From NCBI RefSeq assembly GCF_003711515.1, contig NW_021167079.1:2640323-2704322 (forward strand): 64,000 nt of DNA, written 5' to 3'. The translations under genes were made by a program, and so were the position numbers. The notes beneath the pieces were generated by a model that made no database searches, was not told the DNA's origin, and saw only the letters and a program-made list of their open reading frames with translations. Source of the stretch: Sodiomyces alkalinus F11. Lineage: Eukaryota; Ascomycota; Sordariomycetes; Glomerellales; Plectosphaerellaceae. Of this stretch, positions 31,841 through 44,244 are shown piece after piece; the stretch's first letter is position 1, and each line of letters starts with the position of its first letter.

Positions 31841-34598
31841 GTTCCCAACGATTGAAGATGGCTTATATGTCTATTGAGTCTTCTGCCGATTTGGACTGCT
31901 AGCTTGGGATGACGCTCGCTCGATTCGTCTGACCTTGACGGGACTGGAGTGCAGAAGAGTCATGACGAGGAAGAGATAGTCCCTTCCAGGGCTCGGGACT
32001 CTTCCCACCCAAGAACCAGAAGATTGAAGTCGACACGCCAGTGCAGTTCAGTAAGTACACGCTTGGTCCTCCGAGTCCCGTCAATCAGCCGACTCGTGAT
32101 ATATTCCCGGGCTTAAAACATTCCACACGTTGTCGTGACTCCAGTTGACATTGAGATAGTACCTACCGGATTTCCCTCTTTTGTCTGTGGCTTATTCTTC
32201 CCCAGACATCGTGGCTAATCTATCGGGCCTACTTGTCTCTTTCTCGTTAAGGTGGTACAGTTCCCGCGCTGGCAGTGCCTGGCTGTGGTGTCCGTGGACC
32301 TGGGGCTCGAGAGTCGAGGTGACGGCGACAACCATATGAATGGCCGAAAAGCTGTGATGAGGAAAGCCCCCCTTGAGTTGCGAGGGCCCTCCAGAGTAAT
32401 ATTAAAGTCGGCGATTCGGATTGGCTCTGGAAACAATCATAACATCGAGGCACTTGAAGAAGCGAGGTACAATGCCGAGAGTCTCTTACCCTCCGGTAGG
32501 ACCGGTACCTTAGGGGACTTTGCTGTCCTGGAACTTGTGTGTATATTATTTACACTTGTACTGCAATATACACACAAGTACCTGGTGAAAACGGATAGGT
32601 TCTTCGCTAGACCGAGGAGGATTATGCGGATATTTGGCTGAAATGTAATCCGGGGATCGATCGACGCAGGTGTTCTCATCATTGTCAGATAAGCCACTGT
32701 AAAGAGTCAGCCAACCCGAAGTTTACTCCTTGATGGTCTATTCTATTTGTACAGTGGCGTGGCTCAACACTAATTTCGAGTCAGATCCGACATTTCCACC
32801 AACGCGTTCGAACGCGTTACACTTACAACAGCCCTCTATCTTCAAACAGCCGTAACACAGGATACTCATTGGGACCGACTCGGAATTATTGTTATCCGAC
32901 TGTAAAGCGTGATAGTTCAGCCGAACCTGGCTTGAGGTCTCTAGTGTACTTTGTACTACACGTGTACAAGCTCGCTGGATCCCCCCCTCCTCTTTGAACC
33001 CCACCATCTTTGATCCCCGCATTTCCCCTAAATCTCGGGATTCCGGGAACGCCACGCCTGTTTCCCCAACGCCGCCCCACGGACCACTTTGCCACTTTGT
33101 TTGCATCCTAAGTCGCCCATTGGCTAATGAATTAGAGCAGGTTGTGTGCCTTCCCCAGGCCCCAAGCCCCGGCAAGGACGTTGGCAACGTTCTATACCTA
33201 TACCAGAAAGGCCCGTATAATGACACTCCTCTTTGCTATTGATGTGAATCGTGATTATGATCCCAACAGTTAACACGGAGTCTCCTTAACACGTATGCGT
33301 ACTGCGTATCGGTCTGAAATCTTCCATACTACGCCCAAAAGTACCTTCACTGGACCCTGTGCCAGGTGGACTGTGGCACCGTGGCACCAAAACTCTGGGC
33401 TACGAAGTAGGTGGACAGTGCGTGCAGCAGCCAATACGATGCTCCCTTGCTCACCGCTGGCCGACCCTTTTAGGAAGGGATCCACATGCAGTAGGCTTGA
33501 CAGCTTCACACCAAGTGACCAGTTGCCCAGAGAAGTGGAGAGAGGGAAAGAAGAGGCAAACTCGTCATACTGGTCAGTGCAATCTGGCAATCAATGAGTG
33601 ATAGGGAAAACGGCAATTCCTGCAATATCTGCCGCATGAGGTCATACGTATGATCCGTGAACAGTGGCTCTAGTCATACGAAGTACACGTACGGATACAA
33701 CTCCTAAGATATGGGCAAGATACTGGGACTCTCTCCATCGCGGTGAAAGGACGGTCTACTGCCGAGAATGCGGCATGCCACTTGGCCCAAGTTAAGATGT
33801 GTCGAACATAACAGTGATTCAGTGATGATGTTGTCTGGGCGACGTCGCTTAGGTCCTAGGATGCCCGCTTTTTGAGAGAAATAAGCCCTAGCATAAGGAT
33901 GAACCACGGTTCGCCCGACGCACTAGGATCTTTGTTCAGGTGCCGGAATACGAGTCCTTCAGCCCTTGGCGTCTGCAGCCCTGGGGCCTATTTCACTGGG
34001 CATTCCTCCACCGTATGCCCAAAATCGGACTGATCGGCGAGACGATGCGGTCGACAACCGACATATCGTGCGTTCTTTTTTGGGGGGGGGGGGAGTCCGA
34101 GCCGGGGATTCTGCTTTGCATCCAGGATCCCATGCGGTTTCCAATAGCAAACCGAGTAGGAGAAAATGACAATACCAAGGCCAATAAGTAATAAGCAATA
34201 CATAGAGGCTAATTAATACCGCTCTTGGCCCGGGGGAAAGTGGCGACCGCATGCGGCATGTGCTGTTGGATTGTCGACAAACATAATTCTGACGGAAGCC
34301 TGAGACTGAGAGTATACAAATAAGGTATAAATAAGCCCAGCTACATGGCAAGAAAAGGCATGTACAAAGTCAAAGCACTGGATTTTTCACTTTAATCCAT
34401 TAGCTAATCCCATCGCCCAAGTTATATAATATTGTTTATTATTTATTATATTATACACCGATCCCTCCGATCCCCTGGACCCCTTCATCATCACCTTCCC
34501 GCTTCCATCTCAATTGCCTGATTCTCGGTATCAACCGTCCCTTACCTTACCTCACCTTATTCTGAACAACGAAAAGAATCAAGAAGCCATCCGGCATC
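31841..34598. other. 2.7 kb intergenic region
   Basis: No supported gene. It contains a perfect 15-bp inverted repeat (32533-32579), a G run near 34081-34092 and, just before the secreted-protein gene, an AT-rich stretch (34417-34457) that could hold its TATA element. A 15-base match to the U6 snRNA 3' region near 33891 was considered and rejected. Confidence 0.5.
32533..32579. repeat. Perfect 15-bp inverted repeat
   Basis: Arms acttgtgtgtatatt (32533-32547) and aatatacacacaagt (32565-32579) with a 17-base spacer. No T tract follows, and it is not close to a gene end. Confidence 0.9.
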
Positions 34599-35138
34599 AT
34601 GCGCACCAACTTCCTTGTCTCGGGCATCCTTGCGGCCTGTGTCAGTGTCACCGCAGCCCCTACCTTGACCTCACCATCATCCGCTGCCCTCTCCCCGCGC
34701 CAAAACGACAACTCATCTCCACCTTCTCCCTTCCAGAACTGGCACGCCACCGACTTCACGTGGGGCTCATCGCCCGGCGGCACGGCGGGCACACTCCACC
34801 TGGCAGCCGAGGAGGGCTATTTCGAAGGCGCGCCCGGGTTCAACGTCGTCTGCCACCCTATCATGGTGCAGCGCGGGTGGACGCCGTGCCGGGCACCTGA
34901 CAACAGCGAGCTTCCGCGTGGGAACCGCGTCGACATCATCTGGACCTCGGGCCCCGTGCAGGGACGCTTCTACTTGGGCGCCGCGCATATCTTCGAGATT
35001 GCCAAGTGCGGGTCGTGGGTGAACGCCACGGCGAGGACGGATATCGAAGTCCCCCGGCCGCCGCAGGCGGGCGCGAGCTTTGAGTTCCCTGTTACGCATT
35101 TGGCTGTGAGCGGGACGGAGCCACCTTTGTCGGAGTAG
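34599..35138 (+). CDS. Small secreted protein, function unknown
   Basis: Intronless 179-residue protein with a clear signal peptide (MRTNFLVSGILAACVSVTAA, cleavage expected after VTA). A Pro/Ser stretch with a possible LSPR processing site follows. The mature part has the pattern WHATDFTWGSSPGGTAG, GAPGFNVVCHP, GWTPCRAP and EIAKCGSWVN. This resembles a family of short ascomycete secreted beta-rich proteins of unknown function. Three cysteines remain after cleavage and two N-glycosylation sequons are present (NSS, NAT). It could be an effector-like or cell-wall protein; the sequence does not decide. An AT-rich promoter lies upstream. Confidence 0.75.
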   Translation: MRTNFLVSGILAACVSVTAAPTLTSPSSAALSPRQNDNSSPPSPFQNWHATDFTWGSSPGGTAGTLHLAAEEGYFEGAPGFNVVCHPIMVQRGWTPCRAPDNSELPRGNRVDIIWTSGPVQGRFYLGAAHIFEIAKCGSWVNATARTDIEVPRPPQAGASFEFPVTHLAVSGTEPPLSE

Positions 35139-35545
35139 TAATTGTTATGTTGTGGTTTCATCTTTCTTTCCTTACATATATCGTGCAATGTTTCCAAAGG
35201 CGGTGGATGAATTACGCAGCAACTGGGGGGGGGTCAGGGTGGAATGTAATTATTTCGGAAACTATTACTTCTTTCGATCCAGGGCCATTCATTGTTTCAC
35301 ACATAATTGAATCTTTTCTTCTATTTCCAATCTCCCGAGCTTCCTCTTATAGCACAGGTCTTGCATGGCTCGTCCATCGGCTCGGGTCATAGCGAGCGGC
35401 TACTCTCTAGAATCATCCTCCTAAGTTGCTTCTGGCTCAGAAGTCACTGTCAGAACCAGACATCATATACTATATGAGCAAGCTGAGAGGGGCAGCGCTG
35501 GGGATTCGCCGTCCTGGCCAGTTCTCCAACGCAGCCGAGTCTCCC
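35139..35545. other. Convergent intergenic region
   Basis: Between the secreted-protein gene (+) and the MFS transporter (-). No gene or repeat was seen apart from a G run near 35226. Confidence 0.5.
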
Positions 35546-37722
35546 TTAATGCGCAAACCGGAAATCCAACCTCTTCATCCCCTCGTCCGTCGTGTTGAGC
35601 TGGTAGTCCTCCTGGTCCTCCTTCGTCATGGCTGCCCATTTCCTATCGCGCACCCTGTTGCGCCAGATATAAAACGCCTTGACTCCGTAAAAGAGCACAA
35701 TGTTGCAGCAGCAAATGCCCAGCAGAATCTTGTTGCCACGGCGGTAGAGCGGCTTGTCGTCCTCGCGGTAGATGTTGGACGCGACGATGTTGCCGCTCTG
35801 CACGAACATGTTGTACAACGCCGCGCTGACGGCGCGGGTGCGCACCGAGTTGCTGTTCTTGGCGTTCCACCCCACCAGGATGGCGTGGCAGTACGGGTAA
35901 CTCAGGAGGCCCGTCAGCAGCGCGTAGCGGATCCAGGGGCTGGCGTCGGCGCGGAGCACCACCAGCGGGACTAGCCAGGCAAAGATCCAGATGTTGGAGA
36001 GGGAGGACACCGAGGCGCGCTCGCGCACTCTTTCCGAAAACCAGGAGAGGATGAGCAGGTTGACGGCGAACAGGAACTGGGAGGGCATCGCGAGGAGGTT
36101 GGCTTCGAATACGGAGAAGCCAAGTTGTCGTAGGATGTATGATAGGTACGTGGCTGGCGGCGCCGGCGGGATGTACGCTGTCAGTCCGATCAGGTAGAGT
36201 GGCCACTGTTCCCAGTCCTTGATGGCGAGCCACAGCAGCTTTCCTCCGACACCCTGTCTGTAGTTTTTATATCGTCGTGTCAGTATATCTTGACAATATA
36301 TACTGACAAAGGTGTAGTAGAATCCACTTTCGGCACGGCGCAACCCGAGGCCCGACGTCCTCCCCCCTGAACTCACCTGTTGTTCATGTCTCCCTTGCTG
36401 GGATCGTCTCGTAGCAGTCGGTTGACCAGAATCAGCTCTTCCTCTTCTGTGAACCAGCCTTTCTTCCCCCTGAACCAGTTTGCTGTTTGGCACGGACCGG
36501 GAGGCATGAGTCCCCAGGAGAGAATGCCGACAATAACTGTGGCGATACCTTCTAGTAGGAAGCTGGCGTGGGTAATATCAGTGACGAGAGACTTAAAAGT
36601 AAAGTGAAGTGGCCCCAGATTCAGGGGGCTGGTGTTCACTCACAGCCACCTCCAACCTCCCCATCCCAAAATACCTCTCATCTGTAGGACACCCGCCGCA
36701 ACTAGGGACCCTAGGATGTTAGACGTGCTGAGTGCCGTCCAGAACCACGCCAACCTCACGGGAAGCTCATTGGACTTGTAGAAATAGGTGAGATATAAGA
36801 CGACGTCCCTGGATTGAGGTTAGCGTCAGCCTGAGCAAGAAATCAAGCAGAAAGAGGAAAAGAGATATCAGAACTACTCACGGAATAAAACCACCCATGA
36901 GCAATCCAAGCAGGCATTTAATGGCATAAAACCCAGCTCGATTGGTGAGGAAGGCCTGTGATCCGGCCACTATGGACCAACCCACCATGATCGTTGGAAT
37001 CCATCTATCAGCTCCCAGCCTCTTACTGACAAGACCGCTTGGCAGCTCGGCCGCAAGGAAAGAGACGAGAAAGATCTTTCACCTTGTAAGTACTTCTTCA
37101 TTCTTGTGGCTCCAGGGACAGGGAGAATTAGGTGCCACTAACCGTTTGACCATAGTTAAAATCGTTCGTGTCCATGCCCAACTCGGGAAGCTGTATTTTG
37201 TCAAAACGAGGCTTTAATTCTGAGCAACTCCTGGCGGGGAGTGACTGACCATGTCGTCAGAAATGGCTCTGTTGATGTTCTTCCGATGAATATCTAGAGA
37301 CACGAACATAATCCATGCCCATAGCATGATTCGCAAGTCGATCTGCCACAGGACAAACCGCAGGTTAGCAACCGATTCTCAGAGCCTGAACATCAGAATA
37401 CAAGAAAGAGAGGGGAATGAGAAACCTTTTTGACAAGCCTTCTCTCCTTATCGGCCGTCCATTGAAATTTAGGATCGAAACGGCGTCGGTTCTCATAGCC
37501 GGCACGCTCGTACACCTTCCGCCAGTAATCCGCAGCACTCGGCTCCGAAAACACGTGGTCTTCCGTCGAGCCCAACCCCTTGGGGCTGACGGCTTTTACC
37601 TCTCCACTGTCCGATGGAGGAGAACTAGTTGCGCCGTCCAGCGATTTCTCGCTATACGCCGTCTTGGTGTCCTGCTTCGGCGTGGCCTCGAACGGCGCCC
37701 CAGACGGAGGCTTACCGGCCAT
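35546..37722 (-). CDS. MFS transporter, anion:cation symporter (allantoate permease-like) family
   Basis: Plasma-membrane transporter with a predicted 12-helix fold, of the DAL5/TNA1/LIZ1-like group that imports organic anions such as ureidosuccinate, nicotinate, pantothenate or sulfonates. Seven minus-strand exons: 37426-37722, 37250-37342, 37143-37190, 36882-37075, 36644-36808, 36377-36562 and 35546-36257. Total 564 residues. Family marks are the cytosolic RRFDPKFQWTADKERRLVKKID lead into helix 1, LDIHRKNINRAISDDM, TNDFNYGQTIF, SKRLGADRWIP, GLLMGGFIPDVVLYLTYFYK, ELPVRLAWFW and FTEEEELILVNRLLRDDPSK. The start chosen is MAGKPPSG; a Met nine codons earlier is in frame. The adjoining dioxygenase gene on the same strand hints at a sulfur-source substrate (inference). 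Confidence 0.9.
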
Positions 37723-38661
37723 GGCGACAACTGTGGCTTGCTTGCACACTGGGACAATGTATCAAAACTGGACCGTTTGAAGCAGCAGCCGGACGCTTCG
37801 TTTCTGTTGTATGACACCGGATGTGCGTGTACGGTGTGTGTGGCATTGATGGCATATGAATTGAGCACCTCCGCGGAGCTTGCACATGGCTCTTTATACC
37901 CAAACCTTTCAGACGCAGTACCTTCTACGGGCATCACACTGAGCCACGTTGACGGATTGGGATACAAGTCCTTGATCAATTTTGGAGAATTTGCCTCAGT
38001 GAACCCCTCCTTCTGCCGTGCCCATTGGATTGTTTGAGTCGCTTATCGATGGTGTCATGATCCAGGGGGTATTGCGCTTCGCAGATTGACCTGACAAGAA
38101 AGCCAAATACGGCGGCGATATATATCTGCTTGGTTAACTTCTCTGTGTAAAGTTCCATTGAGGTGGTTGTGTGTGGATGGCGTGACAGTGGGCGTGATAT
38201 TGCGACATGGCCCCCCGGGGGGGTTCTCGGCAAGCGCCAATGGATGAGTCCGGAGCACATCCAGGACACGGCTTCCCTAACCGAGCCTGTACGGGATGCC
38301 GGAGTAGTGGATTACATCAGCTTCCCCGGTCGAATAGCGTTGCTAAAGTTGAATCTCTCACCCCGCCGACTTCGGGCTGGTGGCGGCATTTGACTAGGGA
38401 AGACTCTGGAGCCGCTACGGTAAGAATGCTAAGAGTTTGGGACCTATTGTCTCTACTCACTCTGGATGGTGAATCAAGTTGAGAATCAAAGCAATATTTT
38501 GGGCTCTCGCCACTCGAGATGATTCCAGTTGTCGAATATCAGTTGTATGCTTGTCTCTTCCGTGGACGGTGGGCCTGGTGACTATGAAATGTAGAAATTG
38601 AGCTCTTAATATCTTTCTGGACTATATACGCTTAATACGAGACTACATGTACACAAAGCTT
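37723..38661. promoter_or_regulatory. Intergenic region between the dioxygenase and MFS genes
   Basis: Both flanking genes read leftward, so this holds the 3' end of the dioxygenase gene and the promoter of the transporter. No other gene is supported. Confidence 0.5.
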
Positions 38662-40017
38662 TTACGCTTCGTAAGGCGTCTGGAACGGACGCTCCGCCTG
38701 AGGTGTGATGCGTGCAAGATGACGCCTGTCACCGGTATGCCAGTCCACCAACGCAGAATGCTGCGTGACGCGGTTATCCCAAACTACAACGGTACCCTCC
38801 TCCCACTTGACGCGGGCCTGGAAGTCGGCTCCCCACGCAATGTGCTCATAGAGGAATTTCAAGATGGCATCGGACTCCTCCGTCTTGAGGCCGACGATCT
38901 GCCGAGTGACTATTTTCAGGGCCTGGTTAGTTCTCCGTTTCTGTCTCCCAAACTTATGTCTCATGTCCGGGGAGAACGTGAACTTGGGACTCGGGAGTTC
39001 TGTGCTTACATTGGGGGTTGACGAAGAGAGCCTTCTCGCCCGTGACGGGGTGCGTCCTGACGACGGGGTGTACGTTCTGGACGGGCTCACGCCGCTTAAT
39101 GCTTCCCTTGCTCACCGACGCCTCGACCTGTTCGATGCCGGAGTGGACAGCATACAGGCCGTGCAGCCTCTCCTTGAGCAGAGGGCTGAGGCGATTGTAA
39201 GCCTCAACAGCGTTGGCGAACAGGGTATCACCGCCGGTGGATGGCTTGTCGAGGATGTAGAGGAAGGTGGTGCCGGGGGGTTGGACCTCGTACGAGACGT
39301 CGGAGTGCCATGCCACCGAGCTGGTCCTGGTCTCGAAGAACTTCTGCGCCGAGGTGTCGCCGGCGGCCCGGTGGACGAGGTGGATTTCCGGGAAGCCTTC
39401 GGGGGAGCCCGAGGTCGGGTGGATGTGGTGGCGGCCGAAGTAGCTGCCGTACTCGAGGGCCTTGTCGATGGGCAGGTCGGCAAAGTCCTGGTTGCGGAAG
39501 ACGACGACCTTGCGCTCGGCGACGAAGCGTGCCAGCTCGTCTTTGCCCGCGTTGCTGAGGCTGCTGAGCTGGATGCCGCGGACCTCGGTGCCAGTGGTTG
39601 GCGTCAGATGGTTGACTTGGGCGCCCTCGGGCAGGAGGTTGGGGAAGCTAGGGTTGGCATCCTTGCCGTGGTCGTAGTGCTCGAACGGCTCGAGAGGAGG
39701 GTATTTCTGCTCGGGGTTCCATGTTGGGAGGTAGTCGGGGTACTATTCAGGCCATGGCCCGTGTTAGCGTACACTCTACCCATATGCCACGTTGATGATC
39801 TCCAGGGCCATTGCTGTTCTCGAGTGCAATACGTCGACAGCAACAAATATTTGCCTACCTTGGCTTTCTCTACACCTTCCTTGCCCTGTGTCTCGATCTC
39901 CTTCTCATATGAGATGGCGGCCAGCTCCTTGTACTGGCCGGGGCTGGACTCAAGACGCAGCTGGGCAACCCCGGCCACTGGCGCCACCGTGACGGTCTCT
40001 GTCGCTGAAGGGGCCAT
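38662..40017 (-). CDS. TauD/TfdA-family 2-oxoglutarate-dependent dioxygenase
   Basis: Fe(II)/2-oxoglutarate oxygenase of the taurine-dioxygenase group (yeast JLP1-like), expected to release sulfite or sulfate from sulfonates or sulfate esters. Minus-strand exons 39859-40017, 39010-39742 and 38662-38909 give 379 residues. The iron triad is His199 and Asp201 in AWHSDVSYE and His348 in VTQHSALVDW. Arg364 in HLARITPQ should bind 2-oxoglutarate. Other family marks are GTEVRGIQLS, KVVVFRNQDF, HPTSGSPEG and GGDTLFANAVEAYNRLS. The third exon acceptor was chosen to give the conserved NPQFTRQIVGLK join. It neighbours an anion transporter, consistent with uptake and breakdown of one compound. Substrate is not readable from sequence. 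Confidence 0.92.
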
Positions 40018-43000
40018 TGTTGGACCTTAAGATTGTGGATTCGTCGACAAAGCGATGGAGTAGTTGGCTGGAATGCAAACCTCGGAGACTGGAGTTGACG
40101 ACTAGCTGAATTTGAATTCGATGCGTTCTCTACTCTTGTACTTGTAACTAGAGCCAGACCGTATCCTTCGCTCCCTCAACGTCCAAGCTCGAATCTTTAT
40201 ACTTTGTCGGACATGGCCGATAATCGGAAACCGGAGCTGCCATGGGCTCACAAAAGGCGGGGCAAACAATAGCATATTGCACACAAGCTTCAGATGACGA
40301 CCGTTCTTCGATTCCATTCAGTGGTCCCGTGCACGTGGAGAGCCGATGATGAACGACGTGACGACGAACTCCCCAGGGACAACATCTGGACGAGTCACAA
40401 AGCCTCATCCAAATGAGGGGTGGATGGCGCGAAATGGCGTGATGGCTAGATAGACGATCATACTCGACGACGGTGCTCGACCCCGGAGATAAGCTTGGTG
40501 TTGTTATGGGAAGTTGATAGCACGCAATTCCTCTAGTTCCCACTTCTCACGCGACTTTTCTCGAGATCTTTCTCTCATTATTCAGCGTCTGAACAAATAC
40601 CGACGTAGTCTTGGACTACATCAGTTTCTGTTATCTTGGCAAATCGACGAATGTTATCGCTTCAATCAAGCTGTTAATGTCGTAGACTCGTAGATACTTG
40701 GTTGTGGGAATGTGAGAAAGGGGGACCACAACTATGGCGAGGACACAAAAAGGGGCGTTGTGGGGCCAGGGGACAAGGATTCGGTGATGTGATGATCAAG
40801 CGCCATCTCGAGTGTTGCGAGTACAATGAAGCGAAATGATTTAGGTCGACAAAACCTCTTTCTTAGTCGGCGTGGTTCATTGAACACAACACTCTTCTAT
40901 TATACCGACTCCGGCCCTGGATCCGGGGTACGATGGTCGGATGGACCGGCACGTTGTCGGACGGTAGACATGTTAGACAACCGAGTCAGAACTCTCCTCC
41001 TCCGGCTTCAATGCCCCACTCTTCCGGAGGTAACGGAGACGGGACGCCGAATACCTATTGCCTAATCCGACCCATAAGATTAGCAGTGCCCGGCCCGTGT
41101 GGCACTTCGTGTTCATGGAAGAGTTGGGCCCAAAGCACCCAGCTTGCAATTATACCAAAATAGTTCCGAAATGCAGCACGAATCATGACACCCTCATGGT
41201 AGCTATTACCTAGCTACTGTATGGTTCACATTCCATGTTCACTAACAACGTCACTGATGGAGATGCTTCATTGTTGCATTGGTGCCTCGTCGATAGCTCA
41301 ACTTGTCATCTCAGGGGCTGGCTCGTGCGCAAATGCGACGCACGCTGCGTGGGCCAGCCCAGGAGGAGGGGGAATCCAGGTTCCTGGGCTTGAAGACTAT
41401 TGAAGCAGCGAATATTTGAAGAGGAAGAAACGGATATATGGGGGCGCTTAAAGGTCGATGAACGAGCCATCTCAGGAAAGGAATGGGGATTCGGTGTAGC
41501 ATTTCTCGGTTTCCAGGCCTGGGGAGTGTTATAACAAGACTCTAGAGTGGCCGGGGTAGGTCTGTAGAACTTTCGCTCTACGTGTCGTGGTCCTTTCATA
41601 TCAGTGACCCGAGAATGAACTTAAGGAAGGTCAGACTATGACAATAAGTGGGGATACGCTGATGCCCAAGGTACACCCCCTCGAAATACAGTGCTCAAGG
41701 AGCACCATGACATATTGTGCTACGGCTGGGTTGGATATCCCGACTCCCGGTAAGAAGTTAGGGTATCGTTTCAAGAAGGGGTAATGACTAACTCTGAGTA
41801 CTCGGGAATATACAGAATATAGAAAGATGCTGAGTGGTTGATTAAGGCCCTCTACATTCTACTGAGTAAGCGCCGCGGCTGGCAAAGAATGTAAATGGAT
41901 GTCTTCAGCTTCCTTGCTATGGACTGTGAGCAAGAAACCCCGGCCCCCAGACACTGGACAGCCTGAAGACATGGATATTTGCAGTTGCCTGCACATGGCA
42001 CAGGAGGGAAGTCCTCTACTTCGTATATATCCGTAAGAGTTCAAGTCCCTGTATACAATACCATAATATTAACAGATGAAATCAATGTGGCATGGGCCCT
42101 GAATGTGGCTTCGGCTAGCACATATCGGAGCGGCCCGGCGCACATCACTTGTCATACCTTCATTGGACGCGTGATGGGTTGGAGGTGGTCTGGTAGCTCT
42201 CGACTGTCGTGCATAGTTAACAGACTGAGATTGTGTGAGTTGGCAGTATGCAAGACGCGGACTTGACACCTAGCTAAGCCCAACTGAGCATTACCCATCG
42301 GAGGCATGGGAGCTGGAATATTGTAGTAAGTTATAACTTAGTAAGTTCCCCGGACAGAATTGAAGACGGGTCAAGTTGATCGTGTGAAAGTTCGAATAGA
42401 TTGTTGACAAAACAACAAGTGACACTTGCGGGGTGGTGTCTTGGACCTTATTTTGGGACGAAGGTTGATGCATTCGGACGTGGGTGAGGGAGACGAGGTG
42501 ACTCGGGAGTCTCTGTACTCTGCACCTAGTGGACGGGGGCAGTCGTAGGTGGGTCCGTCATGCTTGCCTAAGTGGGTCAGGTCAGCATTCCCCGGATTTT
42601 ACCCCAGAATTTACACGGGTCAGCAAGTGGGATTGTGAGCACGGTGAGCACGGTGACTACGGTGAGGAGACAGGAAACCCGGCGCTATACCTTCTTAGGC
42701 AGTGAGGGACCCACGTGACGTAAGTACCTACCAAAGCTCCCCAACCCCGCTCGTACATTGGTTGATGCAGCTGCGTTGCCTGATTCCGTGAGTGGGTTAT
42801 GCAATCACGCGATGTTCTGGTGATGACCGGTCGACTGATGCACAATGATTGGCGGGGCTTCCAGTAGGTGTACCCCGCCCACTGAAACCATCATCATCAT
42901 TGGACCGGGCTGCGAGTGGCATGAGTTGGGACGCGACGTGACTGGACGGATGGACCGGGGTAGCTTTGGAGGTTCACTGGGAGCTTGGGAAGAGCAAGTG

Positions 43001-44244
43001 CACGGATACAGTGTTTCTTTCTGTATGGGTACATGCGATGTGGGTACCTTTCATCGTTCATTGATCGTTCCAGACCGAGACGGGCGGGGGATCTCCGGAA
43101 CCAACGAACAGCTGACCTCGACTGACGACATACGATTGAGGTATCATTCAGCCACCTTGTCTGAACGCAGTAACCTTGTCTTATGTTACGCGAATCTCCC
43201 TTCTTACCGTACACGTACTAGAACCTGTGCACGCAGGTACTGAAGATAAATTGCACTGTACCTAAGGACTAAGGTATGCTGCCTTAGCCCGTTGATGTAT
43301 GTATCTCCCCAATCCAACCTGTTGGTCGGCTGACCTGTAATTGAGGTACCGGAAATGAGATCAGCACTGATCTGGATCCTGCCCCTCTTGCTTCCACCAC
43401 ACATTGCACCCTTCGGACTTTCTTAGTTTCCGGTATCTACCTTCTAGGTAAATTACGAACGTTCCAACTTCCCGCAGCAGCTGAACTCTGGATTAAGGGT
43501 AGCAATGGGGTGATTAGGCGTCACGTCTAGGATAATGATGCATGCAGAACCAAAGCTATCCCAGGCTTGGATTGGCCGGATTGTCTGCCGAGAAACCATG
43601 CGAATGACATGGAAACGTGAGGCCCGCGGAGGACGGATGCCACCGGTACTCCACAACGGTGCCTGTGTTCCTGAATCCCTGGGGAGGGCAGGGTAGATCA
43701 ATGGTAAATATGAGCAGGGATATATGAAGTACGGATCATTCGTACATCTCTGTGGTTTGGGTGTTTTGGGGAAAGGGGGGGGGGGAGAAGCGCGGGCGCC
43801 GAGTGATGTGCACTGGTTACGTACCCTCTCTCTCCTCGTCCTTGTTCCCGCCTTCCGCATCATCCAAACTGTACTTCCCCTCTCTCTTCCTCATCATCGT
43901 TTACTCTGTATACCTTACCTTACGCTTCCATCTCGTACCCTCAAGGTACCGTTGCCTACCCCTCTTCTTGTTTTACCTACTAATACTGGTAGCTACCCCT
44001 CTTCTTCTTCTACCCAACTCTCCTTCTTTCTCTTCCTCTTTTCATCCTCATCTTGCCTGATTCCATTCACCGACTTGAGAACACTTGACGCAACTACGGA
44101 TCTTTGACTGAGGTATTGTTATTCGCACTCGTAAGCGGGACCCATTGCACGTTTCATCGAGCTAACGGGAGGCTCTTTCCATTGTTTAGATCTCTTCGTG
44201 ACCGTTCCCACATCAATAAACTTCAAACCAGTCTAGCCTCCATC
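40018..44244. other. 4.2 kb gene-poor region
   Basis: No gene could be supported on either strand: frames are short and lack codon bias, domains or splice-linked partners. AGGTAC words occur near 42722 and 43258. From about 43850 on the sequence is a long CT-rich tract typical of a strong promoter or 5' leader of the next gene. Confidence 0.5.

Noticed and set aside
33877..33910. String gcataaggatgaacc matching the 3' half of U6 snRNA
   Set aside because: The upstream part lacks the ACAGAGA box and the internal stem-loop does not align, and no terminator T run follows. Most likely a chance 15-base match or a tiny pseudogene scrap.
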